Assembly (NCBI RefSeq): GCF_900113735.1
Contig: NZ_FOQM01000039.1
Span: forward strand, 1 to 64,000
DNA from: Bradyrhizobium sp. Gha
GTDB lineage: Bacteria > Pseudomonadota > Alphaproteobacteria > Rhizobiales > Xanthobacteraceae
Length of the DNA stretch: 64,000 nucleotides
Reading direction: 5' to 3'
Shown: positions 18,937 through 28,587 of the stretch, piece by piece
Numbering within the stretch: position 1 is the stretch's first letter
How the letters are laid out: each line of letters begins with the position of its first letter
Notes under the pieces: model-generated
The model's database searches: none
What the model was told of the DNA's origin: nothing
What the model saw: only the letters and a program-made list of their open reading frames with translations
Program-made: the position numbers and the translations under genes

Positions 18937-19252
18937 TCAAGCCTTCTTGCCACGGCGGAAATCGCGCCGGCGGCCTTTCGGCGCCGGCTTCGGCGCCAGT
19001 TCCGGCATCTCGGCCTGAACCTCGCGGTAGCGTGTCAACAGCCGCTCGAAGCTGGCGTTCAGCGTCGAGGCGATATCAGGGCGTCGCTCGAGGCCGGCCA
19101 GCAACGTCGCCGCCGCCTCGATGGTCGACAATCCGTCCTTGCGTGGCTCGCGACGCAGGCGACCGTAGCGCGACGGGTGCGCCGGATTGAAGATCACGCG
19201 CTGGCATTTCAGGGCGAACTGGTCGGTGTGGATAAATATGCGAACGCGGCCG
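18937..19252 (-). pseudogene. Remnant of a DTW-domain protein (tRNA aminocarboxypropyltransferase family)
   Basis: Only the C-terminal half is readable: RVRIFIHTDQFALKCQRVIF, then PAHPSRYGRLRREPRKDGLS, then TIEAAATLLAGLERRPDI and a basic tail. The SRYxxLRREP...LSTIEAAA text matches the end of DTW proteins. Upstream of about 19252 a stop interrupts the frame and the DTW signature itself is missing, so the gene is 5'-truncated. A MerR-type promoter motif at 19520 faces it, about 260 bases away, but may serve something lost. Confidence 0.55.
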
Positions 19253-19519
19253 TTTGGCGAGCCAGTTGCAGATCAGTGGGGGTTGCGTGGCCTTTGATTG
19301 CCGGCAGTCCCACACAATTATCGCTTGGACGGATGTGCTGGCGCACCAGTCGTTGAGCGTAGACTTGGATCGAAAATAGCGCGGCAACACGACCAACGCT
19401 CGCAGCGTTTTCGTGACATCGCCAGACGTCGTTCCCGGCTCCCGACCCGTCGAACGCGCGCCTCCTTTTGAGGCGGACGTGATATGGAAGATAATCTCCA
19501 TGAGAGTGTGAGTAGCGTA

Positions 19520-19551
19520 ATAGTACAACGTGACGCAACGTGCGATTCAAG
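19520..19551 (-). promoter_or_regulatory. MerR-type (putative NolA) promoter motif, copy 1
   Basis: On the minus strand: -35 TTGAAT, a 19-base spacer, -10 TACTAT. The spacer holds the inverted repeat AATC-N2-ACG-N3-CGT shared with six other sites in this window; the last arm is degenerate (CGTT instead of GATT). It faces a stretch with only decayed coding text (DTW remnant). Confidence 0.6.
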
Positions 19552-20260
19552 TCCTTAGGCACAGCCCACGAAGATAAGCTTGATCCCGAGTATCGAACAC
19601 ATGAGCCTCAATTCCGCCACGCTAGTTGTTTCATTGCCGCAAGCATCATCACGGATGTACTGATGATGTTGGGGCGACCCCAGCGCACTTTCCGGCCATC
19701 GGCGAAGTGCGTCGGGGCGCCTTCATTCGCCGGCGGCGTCTCGTTCCTGCCCCGATGCGGTTCATAGATCCGGAATGACTGTGAACGTCTTGCTAAAGGC
19801 AAGAGCATGCTTCAAAGGGCAGACTATCTGCGATATTCAATTCTGCTTCACCAGCTGGGTTGTTTTCGTTCTGAAATTGCCTTTGTAGGTATCGCTCGTT
19901 GCCAAGTTACGTGGCTCAACAAAGCTCCATAATGTCGGATGCCTCTGGGTTAACGTCGGCGTCGCCTGAAAGACCAGCGAGTAGCAAATGACGCGCTATT
20001 CCGAGACGAAGCATCCATCGGCTCTGCGCACGGATAGCGAGCGCTCAATCCTCGAAAGCCTGCAGCCGAAATCGCTGTGGTGAAAGGCGCCCTCAAGTTA
20101 TGACCTCTTTCCAAGGACAGAATGTCGTGATCGCGTGTGTCAGTTTTTGGAGTTAGGCAAGACACTCGGACCAGACCCCGCTGCGGCCTCCATCATGGTG
20201 CCTGCCGATCTGGCCGCGCAGGATCTGCTGGCAATCCTACTAAAGAGAGAGTTGAGACTT
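19552..20260. other. Intergenic stretch, no supported gene
   Basis: About 710 bases upstream of copy 1 of the MerR-type motif and downstream of the permease gene. No recognisable coding text. Confidence 0.4.
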
Positions 20261-20977
20261 TCAAGCGAAAACCAACTGGACGCCGGCAATGAGCAGAACC
20301 GCCACGAGAATAAATCTGATTCCTGTGGCGTCCAGCCATTTCAGGCTGATTATCGTTCCAGCGACTGCCCCCGCCAGCGCTGAGATCGCGTAAAGGGCAA
20401 AATCCGGTGAGGGAAATTGCCCGTCGAAAAGAGCTCCGAGGAAACCGACTGTGGAATTGGCCAATATGAAAGGCGGTGATAGCGCCAGGGTCTGCTTCGG
20501 CGACGCCCAATTCAGTGCGATGAGCGCCGGGGCGAGGAACACTCCGCCCCCGACCCCAGTCAGCCTGGAAACGAGGCCTAAGACCGCGCCAATGCTCACG
20601 CTCGCCCGCAGCGGGGTTTCGCGAGCGCGACCGGCAGCTGGTCCCCGCTGCATGATCATCGCTGCGCTCGCCAGAAGAAGAACGAGCCCCGTCAGTGTCT
20701 TGTACATGTGCTCACCCAGCACAATTAAGCTACCGGCAAGGGACGCTGGCATTGACGAAAAGAGAAGCGGCCGCAGGATTGCCCACTCAACGACCTTGTT
20801 GCGGTTGAAGAGCCAAGTAGAATAGGTCGCGACAACAATGTTGAGACCAAGTGCCGTCGGGCGCATCTCTGTCGATGACATACCAAAAAATGCCATCACG
20901 GACAGGAACGCAGTGCCACCAGCCTGGCCAACGCTCGCATAGAGCAGTGAGATGATCGCGATGAACAGAGAAGCCAT
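20261..20977 (-). CDS. Sulfite exporter TauE/SafE family permease
   Basis: A 238-residue, very hydrophobic protein with about seven to eight membrane helices and two repeated glycine-rich loops: LLYASVGQAGGTAFLSVMAF near the start and SRLTGVGGGVFLAPALIA near residue 140. These are TauE/SafE signatures. Members export sulfite, sulfoacetate or related anions, or move other organosulfur compounds. The length is near the family norm and the frame is intact. It stands alone, so the substrate cannot be read from context. Confidence 0.85.
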   Translation of the reverse strand: MASLFIAIISLLYASVGQAGGTAFLSVMAFFGMSSTEMRPTALGLNIVVATYSTWLFNRNKVVEWAILRPLLFSSMPASLAGSLIVLGEHMYKTLTGLVLLLASAAMIMQRGPAAGRARETPLRASVSIGAVLGLVSRLTGVGGGVFLAPALIALNWASPKQTLALSPPFILANSTVGFLGALFDGQFPSPDFALYAISALAGAVAGTIISLKWLDATGIRFILVAVLLIAGVQLVFA

Positions 20978-22353
20978 GCTTCACCGATCTTGGCGGCGAT
21001 TTTCGTCTTTTTCCATCAAGCTCATCACGTTTCATCCATCAGGTGCGGCCTAGCTGTATTCCGCTCGACCGATCTAAGCGCTTCGCCGACACGCCCAGCC
21101 GGAAGTGCAGTTGGTTCAAGTTCCTCAACGACTGCCATGTGTGGATCGGCCCATCAATTGCCGACGTTGGTACTTGACCAGGTCGCAATGGGATTGCGCT
21201 CTAAAAAGGCGGGGCTTGAGGCGGCCGGCCACAGTGAGCTGCCGAGGTGAAGTGCACTTCTTCCTCTAGCTCGCTTCGCGGCTCACAATAGTGGTGTCGC
21301 TTTCCCTCGCAATGTCATGAATGCTTCGAGGTACCTACCTTGCAACGAGTCGTCCACGTTCGGAGCGAGTTCTGCGACGCCTGATTTTGGCAAAACCAAT
21401 AGTTGGTATGGCATTTGCTGGTTCGCCTGGCCCGGGTCATCTCCCTGCTGGAGAAGCGCATGCACAGTGTCCTCCGCATCAAGCAGATCTCGCGAGTACG
21501 AGTAGGTCTCGTTGCGCCTATTGCATGGCCTGCTTCTGAGCGTTCGGTTCTTTCGCGCCTGTCACGCCGGGCGGACCCAATGAGACGCCGGACAATGATG
21601 CGAAAAATATGTCTTGTGCCTCGGGTGTTTCGTGTTGCTCATCGAGCGCGTTCGCGTCGCCGCCACAGGGCGGAGGATGAACGAACAGTTGGCCACGGTG
21701 ATTCGCAATATTGGTAAAAAAGATGACGCTCGTGTTGTCTTCGGTTGGAAGCAAGGTCTTGATACCGACGAGGGGCTGGTCGAGTCCCGCACCGCCAGGC
21801 GCATGCTCTACCTTACCTATATCGCGCAATTTCGAGCACAGGATCGTCTCGTGCTCGGATTCGAGACTGCGAGAGGCCTCATCCGAGCACGACTGCATTT
21901 TATCGTCATGCGAGCTAAACAGGGCCTCGCATCTAGCCGTTAGTACTGCTTGGTCCTTGCCGCCAGGCGCAATCCGCGGCCTCCCACCTTCTGCCACTGC
22001 CGACATAAGTAAAATGGGTGCATCGTTTGGTCCTCATCGACGGCAAAGTTCGACAAAACGGGCGGCAGGCGATGATCTCCGATTTTTGTCTGTTCGCTAT
22101 CGGCGACCTAGACCAATCACTTCGTCGCTCGTCTCGTAGCAGGGATGATGGCGATATCCCGGCTCCTTGACCATGCGATCAGGCAATCGCCGGCAGCAAA
22201 GCGCCGAGTGCGGCGAATGACGTCTGAATCTGGCGAGCGATCGCACTTAGCGAACACCCAATCGTAGAGTGTAGCTCATGGACTGGAATTTGGCTCCGCC
22301 TGAACAAAGCGCAATTGAGAACGCTGATCGGCCGTCGAAATGAAACGCCCGTT
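20978..22353. other. Long stretch without a supported gene
   Basis: About 1.4 kb. Overlapping open frames on both strands at 21,500-22,000 look faintly protein-like, but neither has a recognisable domain or clear ribosome site. I regard the stretch as degenerate. Confidence 0.4.
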
Positions 22354-23078
22354 ATGGACCTCTTCAGCTTCACCGAATGCGCGAACCAGACGCATTCCCC
22401 TCAGGGCGCTGTTCGAGTTAGTTGTGGGCTATGCCACCAAGGAAGGGTTCAGCGAAGTCGCCTACGGCGCTCTCAACTTCGTCTAGCCAATTCGGCTAGA
22501 GGACTATCCACCTCCGACTGTGGCTGTGAAGTGGCCGCCGGACTGGTGCGAGCGGTACTTTAAGCGCAAGTACCATACCATCGATCCAGTGGTCCGGCGG
22601 ACGCCGATGCTTTCGCGACCGTTTTTGTGGGATCACCTCGCCGAACACTATCAACTTCAACCGGATGAAAGGCGCGTCCTGGAGGAAGCGAGAGAGGGGG
22701 CCTGAAGCATGGGATGAGCGTGCCGTTGTTTGGCCCGTTGGGTCGGATATCTGTGGGCCGTTTGCATCCGCCTTCGACGATGCTGATCCTCAGGAGCGCA
22801 TCGGGCATCTGAACACGCTCGCCTGTCTGTTTGACGCCGCCTACAGCGACATCGCTCGTCCTGGCAGCACCGTTTGCGAGAAGAAAGCGATGCTATCGAA
22901 GCGGGAGCTCAGTTGTATGCGGTGGGTCGCTGAGGGAAAATCGTCATGGGAAATTGGGATGATCCTAGAAATCAGCAAAAATACAGTCAATTTTCATGTC
23001 AAGAACCCGATGCGCAAACTGGGTGCGAACAGCCGGATTCAAGCAGTCACTATGGCTATTCGCCTTGATGTTCTTTGA
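22354..23078 (+). pseudogene. Broken LuxR-family quorum-sensing regulator
   Basis: Reading across frames gives a LuxR-type protein: MDLFSFTECAN; then ALFELVVGYATKEGFSEVAY, stopped at about 22485; then the ligand-pocket text WCERYFKRKYHTIDPVV and FLWDHLAEHY; then a second frame change near 22,690; and an intact C-terminal HTH (LSKRELSCMRWVAEGKSSWE, then ISKNTVNFHVKNPMRKLGA). At least two frameshifts and one in-frame stop disable the full-length receptor. The HTH part (22665-23078) remains open, could be translated alone, and would bind DNA without acyl-homoserine-lactone control. No luxI is nearby. Confidence 0.8.
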
Positions 23079-23353
23079 ACTCGATTGAGCGACGACCGCT
23101 GACCGTCACATCTTTCCGGCGAGTTGAGCATGGTCACGAACTCGCAAACAAAGTGCTCCTGAACTAGTCGGCTACCATCGCGCTGATGGAGGTTCTTGGA
23201 CTTTCGTAAAGCCGATGGGGTGTGGAACTGGGGGAGCTATTTGCCTCACGAGTTGGACGTGACGGCCTCACTCTATCTAGCGGGCGAGCCTTTGCTCAAA
23301 CAAGCTCGCAGCTGTGGCCTTGGAGCTGGGCCGGAGAGGAGCACTTGAGGAAA

Positions 23354-23378
23354 GAACCCCGACCAAGGGTCGGGGTCC
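23354..23378 (-). terminator. Rho-independent terminator of the outer-membrane protein gene
   Basis: A perfect 9-bp stem ACCCCGACC/GGTCGGGGT (23356-23364 with 23368-23376) with a 3-base loop, followed on the minus strand by a T-rich tail (TCTTTCC). It lies about 27 bases after the stop of the gene at 23405-24127. Confidence 0.8.
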
Positions 23379-23404
23379 CGATTCATGCAAGTGCGTGGGG
23401 ATCT

Positions 23405-24127
23405 TTATCTGGCAAACGGCGAGCCAAACGTGTAGTTAAGCCGAGCCGTGATGAGGTCGACGTCCTGATGCACGCGATCGGTGCCAAGTGTCGCTGGGAA
23501 GCTGATGTTGCTGCGCTGCATGAACAAGTGGTTATACTCGACGCCAGCTGACCAGTTCGGCGTGAGGCTGACTTCGGCGCCTGCGCCCAGCACGCCTCCC
23601 CAACGCACATCATCGTTTTTGCCACCCGCACCGGTTGCCGCCGAGTTGACGTGATAGGTGTTGCTGGTCACCGCAGCACCGCCCTTGCCGTACACTAGCA
23701 CAGAGTTGAATGCGTATCCGATATGGCCGGTGAGTAGACCGAATGCATCTGTCGTGGTGCCAATGGTGTCTGCCGGGAAGGCGGTGCTAACGTTGGAACC
23801 TTTGAAGTCCGCCCAGTTGCCCTGACCTTCGAAGCCGTAGACCGTGTTGAAGATTTGCCAACGATAGCCGATCTGGCCACCAAAGGTGCCGCCAGCCGAA
23901 TCATGACAGCCCTCGGAGGTGACGCCATTAAAGTCCCAGCAATTGCGGCTCGTTCCCCAGCCACCATTGACGCCGACATAGTAGCCGGACCAATCGATGA
24001 TTGGGGCTGCGAGCGCCGGCGGTGCCGCCTTGACCTTGGCAGGCTGCTCGGCCAAGTCCGCGCCGAATGAGGGAGCGGCCGCACCAAGTGCGCCGATGCT
24101 GGCAGTCAGAACTAGAATCTTTTTCAT
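23405..24127 (-). CDS. Outer-membrane beta-barrel protein (Omp25/RopB-like)
   Basis: A 240-residue protein. The ATG at 24127 is chosen because it opens a classical signal peptide (MKKILVLTASIGALGAAAPS, cleavage near FGA) and has AGGAAA upstream; the longer frame has no such support. The mature part has the alphaproteobacterial small-porin pattern: WSGYYVGVNGGWG, FGGQIGYRWQ, FGLLTGHIGYAF, VEYNHLFM, ending DLITARLNYTFGSPFAR. Such proteins form an 8-strand barrel with a structural role. A strong terminator follows. Confidence 0.9.
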   Translation of the reverse strand: MKKILVLTASIGALGAAAPSFGADLAEQPAKVKAAPPALAAPIIDWSGYYVGVNGGWGTSRNCWDFNGVTSEGCHDSAGGTFGGQIGYRWQIFNTVYGFEGQGNWADFKGSNVSTAFPADTIGTTTDAFGLLTGHIGYAFNSVLVYGKGGAAVTSNTYHVNSAATGAGGKNDDVRWGGVLGAGAEVSLTPNWSAGVEYNHLFMQRSNISFPATLGTDRVHQDVDLITARLNYTFGSPFAR

Positions 24128-25810
24128 TGCAGTGTCGTTTCCTTTCGGTGCCCCCGGGCGCTGTGCGTTTAACAACATGAACGCGAATTGCTGTAACTGC
24201 CGCACAACATGTCTTGGAAAGAAATGTGCGCAATCGCACGCCACGTCAGATTGCTCGCCGCGCAACTCGCAGCTGCTTCGCTCCTACCGACTGCTGTGGC
24301 TCGGCGGCGGTCGCCGCGCCGATCCTTCGTCGTAAACGATGGGTTCAAACGTCGTTCTCTAAACTGCTGATATCGTTCGAGTGGGTGCGCCGGGCGATGC
24401 GCCGTGTCAGTCCGTATCGCGAACACCGGTTCGCGGCTGCGATGCGCCGCTGAGCTTCGAGCTTGGCACGATCGTACGCCTTGCCCGTCGTCTCCGATCT
24501 GGCGCTATGGCCCATCAGCTTGGTTTCGAGTTCTCGCACCAAAAAGGCTTTATCGCAGGAGCAGGCCGGCCCGCGTGAGGTTAGAGCCCGGGCGACATGT
24601 GCCGGCGGCCCCTCAACTATCAGCTTATCAATTTGGGTGACGGTGTCGGATTGTGATCGCGCGGCCGGTGCGACGCTCTGCCCGCTCTTCGCGGACGCAC
24701 CTCCCCGTTGCCGCGCGGTCGGTACCGCGTTGCGCATGTCGTTCTCTCAATGTCAGGAGGATGAAGGACTATCGCTTGCGGCCAAGCGGTATGGTTCCTC
24801 CCTCGCTCAGCCGATCGCGATGGAAGGCAGCTTAGGGTTGCTTCACCTACTTCCGAGCTTGCTAGCCGAACAGCTGGGGCCAGAGCGGATCGAAGTGGTC
24901 GCACAAATCCTGAAATGCGGACTGTGCGGCACTCGCGATCAGTTGGATATTCAGGCGCGGCCAGAACGGCTGTTGCCTGAACCTGATGCGTCCAATGGCT
25001 CGATGCGAAGCCGTTGCGGACGTCCTCAATGGTTTCGTGGAAATTCTCATTGCGCTGCCCGACTGTGCCGAAACGGGGCGCGAGCACGCCGATCGCGCGT
25101 TGCTGTTCTGGCGTGAGCCCGTCCCAAGCCTTGCCGGCGTCAAAGGTGGGAGTTCATGGAAGGTCGGTAGATGGTCGGAGAGTGGGATATCTGCGTCGTC
25201 AATTGGCGGCTACCGGCGAGCCACGTCGAACCACAATGATAGTGCTGGCGTTCCAGACCGCCTTGCGCTGGCGACCGGCGTTCTCAAGGAAGACTTCGAC
25301 CTTGCGGCGTGGCATCGCAACGCCAGCGCTCACGCCAAGCACGGTTTCGTTTGAGCCGGTCACGTCGCCCGTGTGAAGCAGGCGGGCCGGAACGCGAATG
25401 CGGGTGGTGTTGACGGTGGGGAAAGCATGCCTGCTCCACTATGCCCGGCGCTGCGCAGGGAGTTCGAAAGCGGGGCCATGCCAGTGCGGGCCACGCGGGC
25501 CTGACCGAAGCTGCTGCGGATCTAGAGGCCGAGGTAATAGCTTTAGGGATGGTCGACGTGATGAGCGCGGCCACGGCAAGAGAGTGCGTCGGCGAAGTCC
25601 GCCTTCGTGCGGGCGTGGGCTTCAGCCAAGAGCTTCGCGCACAGGTCGTTGGCCGCCGAACGCGAAGCGACATCGACAGAAGCCTTCCGTCCCACCGAAA
25701 GGAAAGGAGCGGGGATAGCTCCGCCGTTCACCGGGAGGGTGCTGTTCGTCATTTCGCTTGCCTTGATTACCGCCGTTCGATAATTTTAATATCACAGGGG
25801 AGAAGGGTTT
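24128..25810. other. Degenerate stretch with phage-like or recombinase-like fragments, no intact gene
   Basis: About 1.7 kb. Minus-strand fragments read as protein but are broken by frame changes. One at 24345-24737 contains LMGHSARSETTGKAYDRAKL, which could be the C-terminal end of a tyrosine recombinase. Another near 25,000-25,130 contains WDGLTPEQQRAIGVLAPRFG. A third begins at 25752 (MTNSTLPVNGGAIPAPFL) and loses its frame after about 65 residues. I cannot name any securely; a decayed phage or integrative element is plausible. An AT-rich inverted repeat (GATA-N7-TATC, near 25785) precedes the XRE gene. Confidence 0.4.
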
Positions 25811-26077
25811 GTGTCAATATTAAAAATATCAATCCGACAAATTAAGGCTGCAAGATCCTTGCTTGGATGGTCCCAAGAGGACCTCGCAGTTCAGTCAGGG
25901 GTCTCGAAGCCGACAGTCGGACGCCTAGAGGCGATCGATAGCGACGAACCTATCGGCGGTCGCCCGGAAACAGGCGAAGCGCTTGTTGTGGCCCTTGAGA
26001 AGGCCGGCGTCGAGTTCATCCCGGAGAACGGAGGAGGAGCTGGTGTGAGGCTGGCGAAGCGCGGCAAGGGGAAGTAG
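25811..26077 (+). CDS. XRE-family helix-turn-helix regulator
   Basis: An 88-residue protein. Residues about 7-62 form an HTH_3/XRE domain (IRQIKAARSLLGWSQEDLAV, then SGVSKPTVGRLE), and the tail LEKAGVEFIPENGGGAGVRL is typical of small phage- or island-type regulators. The start is GTG at 25811, preceded by GGGGAGAAGG. Much of its upstream sequence is AT-rich with inverted repeats, fitting autoregulation. It probably acts on its own promoter or on the broken minus-strand gene opposite. Confidence 0.83.
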   Translation: MSILKISIRQIKAARSLLGWSQEDLAVQSGVSKPTVGRLEAIDSDEPIGGRPETGEALVVALEKAGVEFIPENGGGAGVRLAKRGKGK

Positions 26078-26217
26078 CGCCTCAGCCGCGAGAGGGCGCA
26101 AATGGACGCTAAAATAGGCTGTTTTGCTGCATACCATGTTTCTCGCGTGTCACATTCCCGCGAAATTAAGTCTGTCAGGAACGATCGTGCAAAGGATGTG
26201 TTGACAGCGCGGTAACC

Positions 26218-26230
26218 TATAATATTTATA
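26218..26230 (+). promoter_or_regulatory. Promoter/operator with ATAA-TAT-TTAT inverted repeat
   Basis: TATAA-TAT-TTATA overlaps a TATAAT -10 only 6 bases before the DUF4258 gene ATG, so the transcript is nearly leaderless. The core ATAATATTTAT recurs exactly at 27270 inside a larger inverted repeat. Its place at the gene start suggests an autoregulatory operator. Confidence 0.5.
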
Positions 26231-26235
26231 CGTGC

Positions 26236-26643
26236 ATGAATGAACCGGACGATAAGCCAAGGCGACCGAAAAAGATACAGGCTGCCGAAGCGCAACCGGT
26301 CCGTGCTTCGGCCAAAGTCGTTCAGATCGGCCGCGCGTTCCCGCCGGCCCAACAGCCAGATCGGCTCAACAGTGCGGACGCGCTCAAGCTCGTTCGCATG
26401 CTCGCTGCCGACAGTAACAACATCGTCGTCATCAAACACGCGCGTGCGCGCGGAAGACAGCGGAGTATCACGCGCCCTCAGATTGAGCGGTGCATTCAAA
26501 TGGGGAGCATTACAGAAGGTCCGTTCATCAACTCGCATGGGAGCTGGCAAGTCAATCTCTCGCGCTTCACCGCTGGTGAGCAAATCACCTGCGTTGTCGC
26601 GATTGACTGGCCTTCGCGGTTGATCATCGTCACCACCTTCTGA
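26236..26643 (+). CDS. DUF4258-type protein, toxin-like
   Basis: A 135-residue protein. The first 45 residues are polar; the rest (ALKLVRMLAADSNNIVVIKH, ARARGRQRSITRPQIERCI, then GSWQVNLSRFTAGEQITCVV, AIDWPSRLIIVTTF) has the short beta/alpha fold and the H...R...R pattern of DUF4258, related to RelE/BrnT-like folds. It is followed after 13 bases by a HTH gene whose product resembles HigA/MqsA-type antitoxins, an order typical of toxin-antitoxin pairs. The toxin role is inferred; no catalytic residue is certain. The transcript appears nearly leaderless. Confidence 0.7.
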   Translation: MNEPDDKPRRPKKIQAAEAQPVRASAKVVQIGRAFPPAQQPDRLNSADALKLVRMLAADSNNIVVIKHARARGRQRSITRPQIERCIQMGSITEGPFINSHGSWQVNLSRFTAGEQITCVVAIDWPSRLIIVTTF

Positions 26644-26656
26644 GGAGGAGAAGGCC

Positions 26657-27133
26657 ATGTCAAAGCGCCACCATTACACAGAAAGCGGCCTTGATAACAT
26701 TTACCTGGTTGACGGCTTCACGATCCACAAAACGCCGTACGGCGAAGGCGTATCGATTCAAAACGCTGCCGCCTTGCACAAGGCAATCGGCAAACACCTC
26801 GTCGCGCGTCCTATTCCGCTCAATGGTGCAGAGGTCCGCTTCCTTCGCACTGAAATGGAGTTAACCCAGCGCGATCTCGCCGGCATCATCGGTGCGACCG
26901 AGCAAACCCTTAGGCTGTGGGAAAAGAACCGGGGCAAGTTCATCCCGGGCACTGCCGATCGGCTGCTCCGCGCCCTGTATTCGGAGTTCGTTGGAGGAGA
27001 TGTCCACATTCGGCAAATGCTTGAGCGTCTTGCCGACCTCGACCGACTGGAAAACAGGCCTACCTGCTTTAAGAAAAACAATAGCAACTGGAAGCCGTTA
27101 CACGTGCCGCAACTTGAGCAGATGCAGGCATAG
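26657..27133 (+). CDS. HTH-domain regulator or antitoxin partner of the DUF4258 protein
   Basis: A 158-residue protein. The N-terminal 50 residues are predicted beta-rich (YLVDGFTIHKTPYGEGVSIQ); residues about 55-115 form a helix-turn-helix (EVRFLRTEMELTQRDLAGIIGA, EQTLRLWEKNRGKFIPGTA). A strong GGAGGAG precedes the ATG. This arrangement (sensor-like half plus HTH) is seen in MqsA/HigA-type antitoxins and in small island regulators. It shares an operon with the DUF4258 gene and ends at a strong terminator; the ATAA-TAT-TTAT repeats on either side of the pair are its likely operators. Confidence 0.75.
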   Translation: MSKRHHYTESGLDNIYLVDGFTIHKTPYGEGVSIQNAAALHKAIGKHLVARPIPLNGAEVRFLRTEMELTQRDLAGIIGATEQTLRLWEKNRGKFIPGTADRLLRALYSEFVGGDVHIRQMLERLADLDRLENRPTCFKKNNSNWKPLHVPQLEQMQA

Positions 27134-27176
27134 GCCTCTGGATCACTGCTACGAATTTCGACAGTTTGAGCGTTTT

Positions 27177-27200
27177 AAGGGCCTGGAGACGGGCCCTTTT
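27177..27200 (+). terminator. Rho-independent terminator after the DUF4258/HTH pair
   Basis: Stem AAGGGCC/GGCCCTT (27177-27183 with 27192-27198), 8-base loop, then a T-run, 44 bases after the HTH gene stop. It closes the two-gene operon. Confidence 0.82.
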
Positions 27201-27265
27201 CGTCTAGGGATGCCATCGAGCGTTCTCCAAAATTTTCCTGTTTTTCCGCCTTGAAACCTTTATTC

Positions 27266-27284
27266 ACCCATAATATTTATGGGT
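27266..27284 (+). promoter_or_regulatory. 19-bp inverted repeat with the same ATAA-TAT-TTAT core
   Basis: ACCCATAA-TAT-TTATGGGT is a perfect 8-bp inverted repeat around TAT. Its 11-base core equals the sequence at 26219-26229. It lies after the terminator and before the YjzC-like and TIR genes, and may be an operator that ties those genes to the HTH protein. Confidence 0.5.
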
Positions 27285-27470
27285 CGTTGGGGTGAGCATT
27301 CCAATGAAACGCGCGCCTGAACGACGAAGCAGCCAGGTGGTCAGACCTGACGGCTTCGAAAACCGCCCCATGTCGTTGAGAGCCGTCATGGGACAGGCCC
27401 CGGTAAGGCGACCTGATATTCGTCTGGTCGTTGCCTGCGGTCAATCCTGGCTCTTGCATTGGACGGGCGC

Positions 27471-27656
27471 ATGCTAAAGACATTTAAGCCGGGTGAAGAA
27501 GCCCCACGATCAGGGAATTACCTGCAAGTCGGCCCCCGCGGCGGACGGACCGGAGAGGAGCGCATCGTTACCCGTGGCGAGCCACTTCCGTCGACGCCAG
27601 TTTCTGGTATGAGCTACATTCTCGTCGATGCCACCAAGCATCGTACAGGACGGTAG
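27471..27656 (+). CDS. YjzC-family small protein
   Basis: A 61-residue protein: FKPGEEAPRSGNYLQVGPRG, then TGEERIVTRGEPLPSTP and YILVDATKHRTGR. The FKPGExAPxSG...GPRGG...T...GEPLPPTP...W/Y.LVD.TKH pattern is that of the YjzC family, small proteins of unknown role found in many bacteria. The TIR gene starts 8 bases after its stop, so they are likely co-transcribed. Confidence 0.75.
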   Translation: MLKTFKPGEEAPRSGNYLQVGPRGGRTGEERIVTRGEPLPSTPVSGMSYILVDATKHRTGR

Positions 27657-27663
27657 GTGCATC

Positions 27664-28407
27664 ATGGGAAGATGCACAGCACCTTCAGAAGGCCATCGCT
27701 CAGCGAGCGCTGCAGCGAGATGCCCTGCATGCCGCGGACGCTGGGGCGGCCGCTATGGTGGCTACAGTAGCTACTCGGCGCCATCTTACTCGTCCGCATC
27801 GTATTCTCCGTCGGTCAGAAGTGGTGGTGGCGGAAGCGGCGGCGGCGGGTCCGATAGCAGCCCAAGACCGCGATGGTCGCGTGCCGGTTCATCCGTGGTG
27901 TACTCGCCCGCCGAGGTTCAGACGCTCACTCCCATCCGCGATACTGTTGAGAAGCGAGCGCCGCTACCCGACCTTCGAGACATTTTTCTCTGCCATGCGT
28001 GGGACGATCGCCAAGGCTCCGCCAAGCAGTTGCACGACCTGCTCGAGGCACAAGGTGTTAAGGTCTGGTTCAGCGAGAAAGATGTAGCACTCGGCACGTC
28101 ACTGCTTCGCGAAATCGACAGGGGCCTAGCGAAGTCCCGAATCGGGATTGTGCTGGTGACACCTGCGTTGCTGAGCCGCCTCGATTCAGAGGGGGCCATC
28201 TCTGACAAAGAGCTATCGGTACTCCTATCGCGCGACCAACTTGTCCCCATTGCGTATGGCACGACGTTTGAAGCTCTCCGCAACGTTAGCCCGATGCTCG
28301 CCTCGCGAAGCGGTCTGACTATTACTGCGGAGAATACTATGGCGAAGGTGGCAGCGAAACTCGCCGAGGTGGTGACAGTGTTGGGCCCAATAGCGCGGAC
28401 TGCTTAG
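27664..28407 (+). CDS. TIR-domain protein with N-terminal Cys-x2-Cys knuckle and Gly/Ser linker
   Basis: A 247-residue protein. The start at 27664 gives the recurrent N-terminus MGRCTAPSEGHRSASAAARC followed by PAC, a possible metal-binding knuckle. Residues about 28-85 are a low-complexity Ser/Tyr/Gly linker, and about 105-240 a TIR domain: PDLRDIFLCHAWDDRQGSAK, VWFSEKDVALGTSLLREI, KSRIGIVLVTPALL, KELSVLL. The glutamate in FSEKD is at the position of the TIR NADase catalytic residue. Many bacterial TIR proteins destroy NAD in antiphage defence or intoxicate hosts; here neighbours are TA-like genes and a YjzC-like gene, with no obvious Thoeris partner. Function is inferred. Confidence 0.82.
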   Translation: MGRCTAPSEGHRSASAAARCPACRGRWGGRYGGYSSYSAPSYSSASYSPSVRSGGGGSGGGGSDSSPRPRWSRAGSSVVYSPAEVQTLTPIRDTVEKRAPLPDLRDIFLCHAWDDRQGSAKQLHDLLEAQGVKVWFSEKDVALGTSLLREIDRGLAKSRIGIVLVTPALLSRLDSEGAISDKELSVLLSRDQLVPIAYGTTFEALRNVSPMLASRSGLTITAENTMAKVAAKLAEVVTVLGPIARTA

Positions 28408-28587
28408 CCAGAGAACCACACACAGGACGATATCGGGCTCCCCGAAACTATCCAAAAACGTCTTCTGCATCTCAACGAATTAAGATGCGATCAGACCGAT
28501 GATTCGTGTGCCTGATGCCAGCGGGCTGGGGAAACTGCGGCCAACCAGGCAACGTAATCGCATCAACAGCCTAGGAGAAATCCGTCA

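Noticed and set aside
21518..22006. Minus-strand open frame of 162 codons and its plus-strand counterpart at 21614-21943
   Set aside because: Both look partly protein-like but neither has a clear ribosome site, recognised motif or neighbour support; I could not decide which, if either, is real.
24345..24737. Fragment with LMGHSARSETTGKAYDRAKL, possibly a tyrosine recombinase end
   Set aside because: Too short, no catalytic Arg/His/Tyr set visible; reported only as part of a degenerate stretch.
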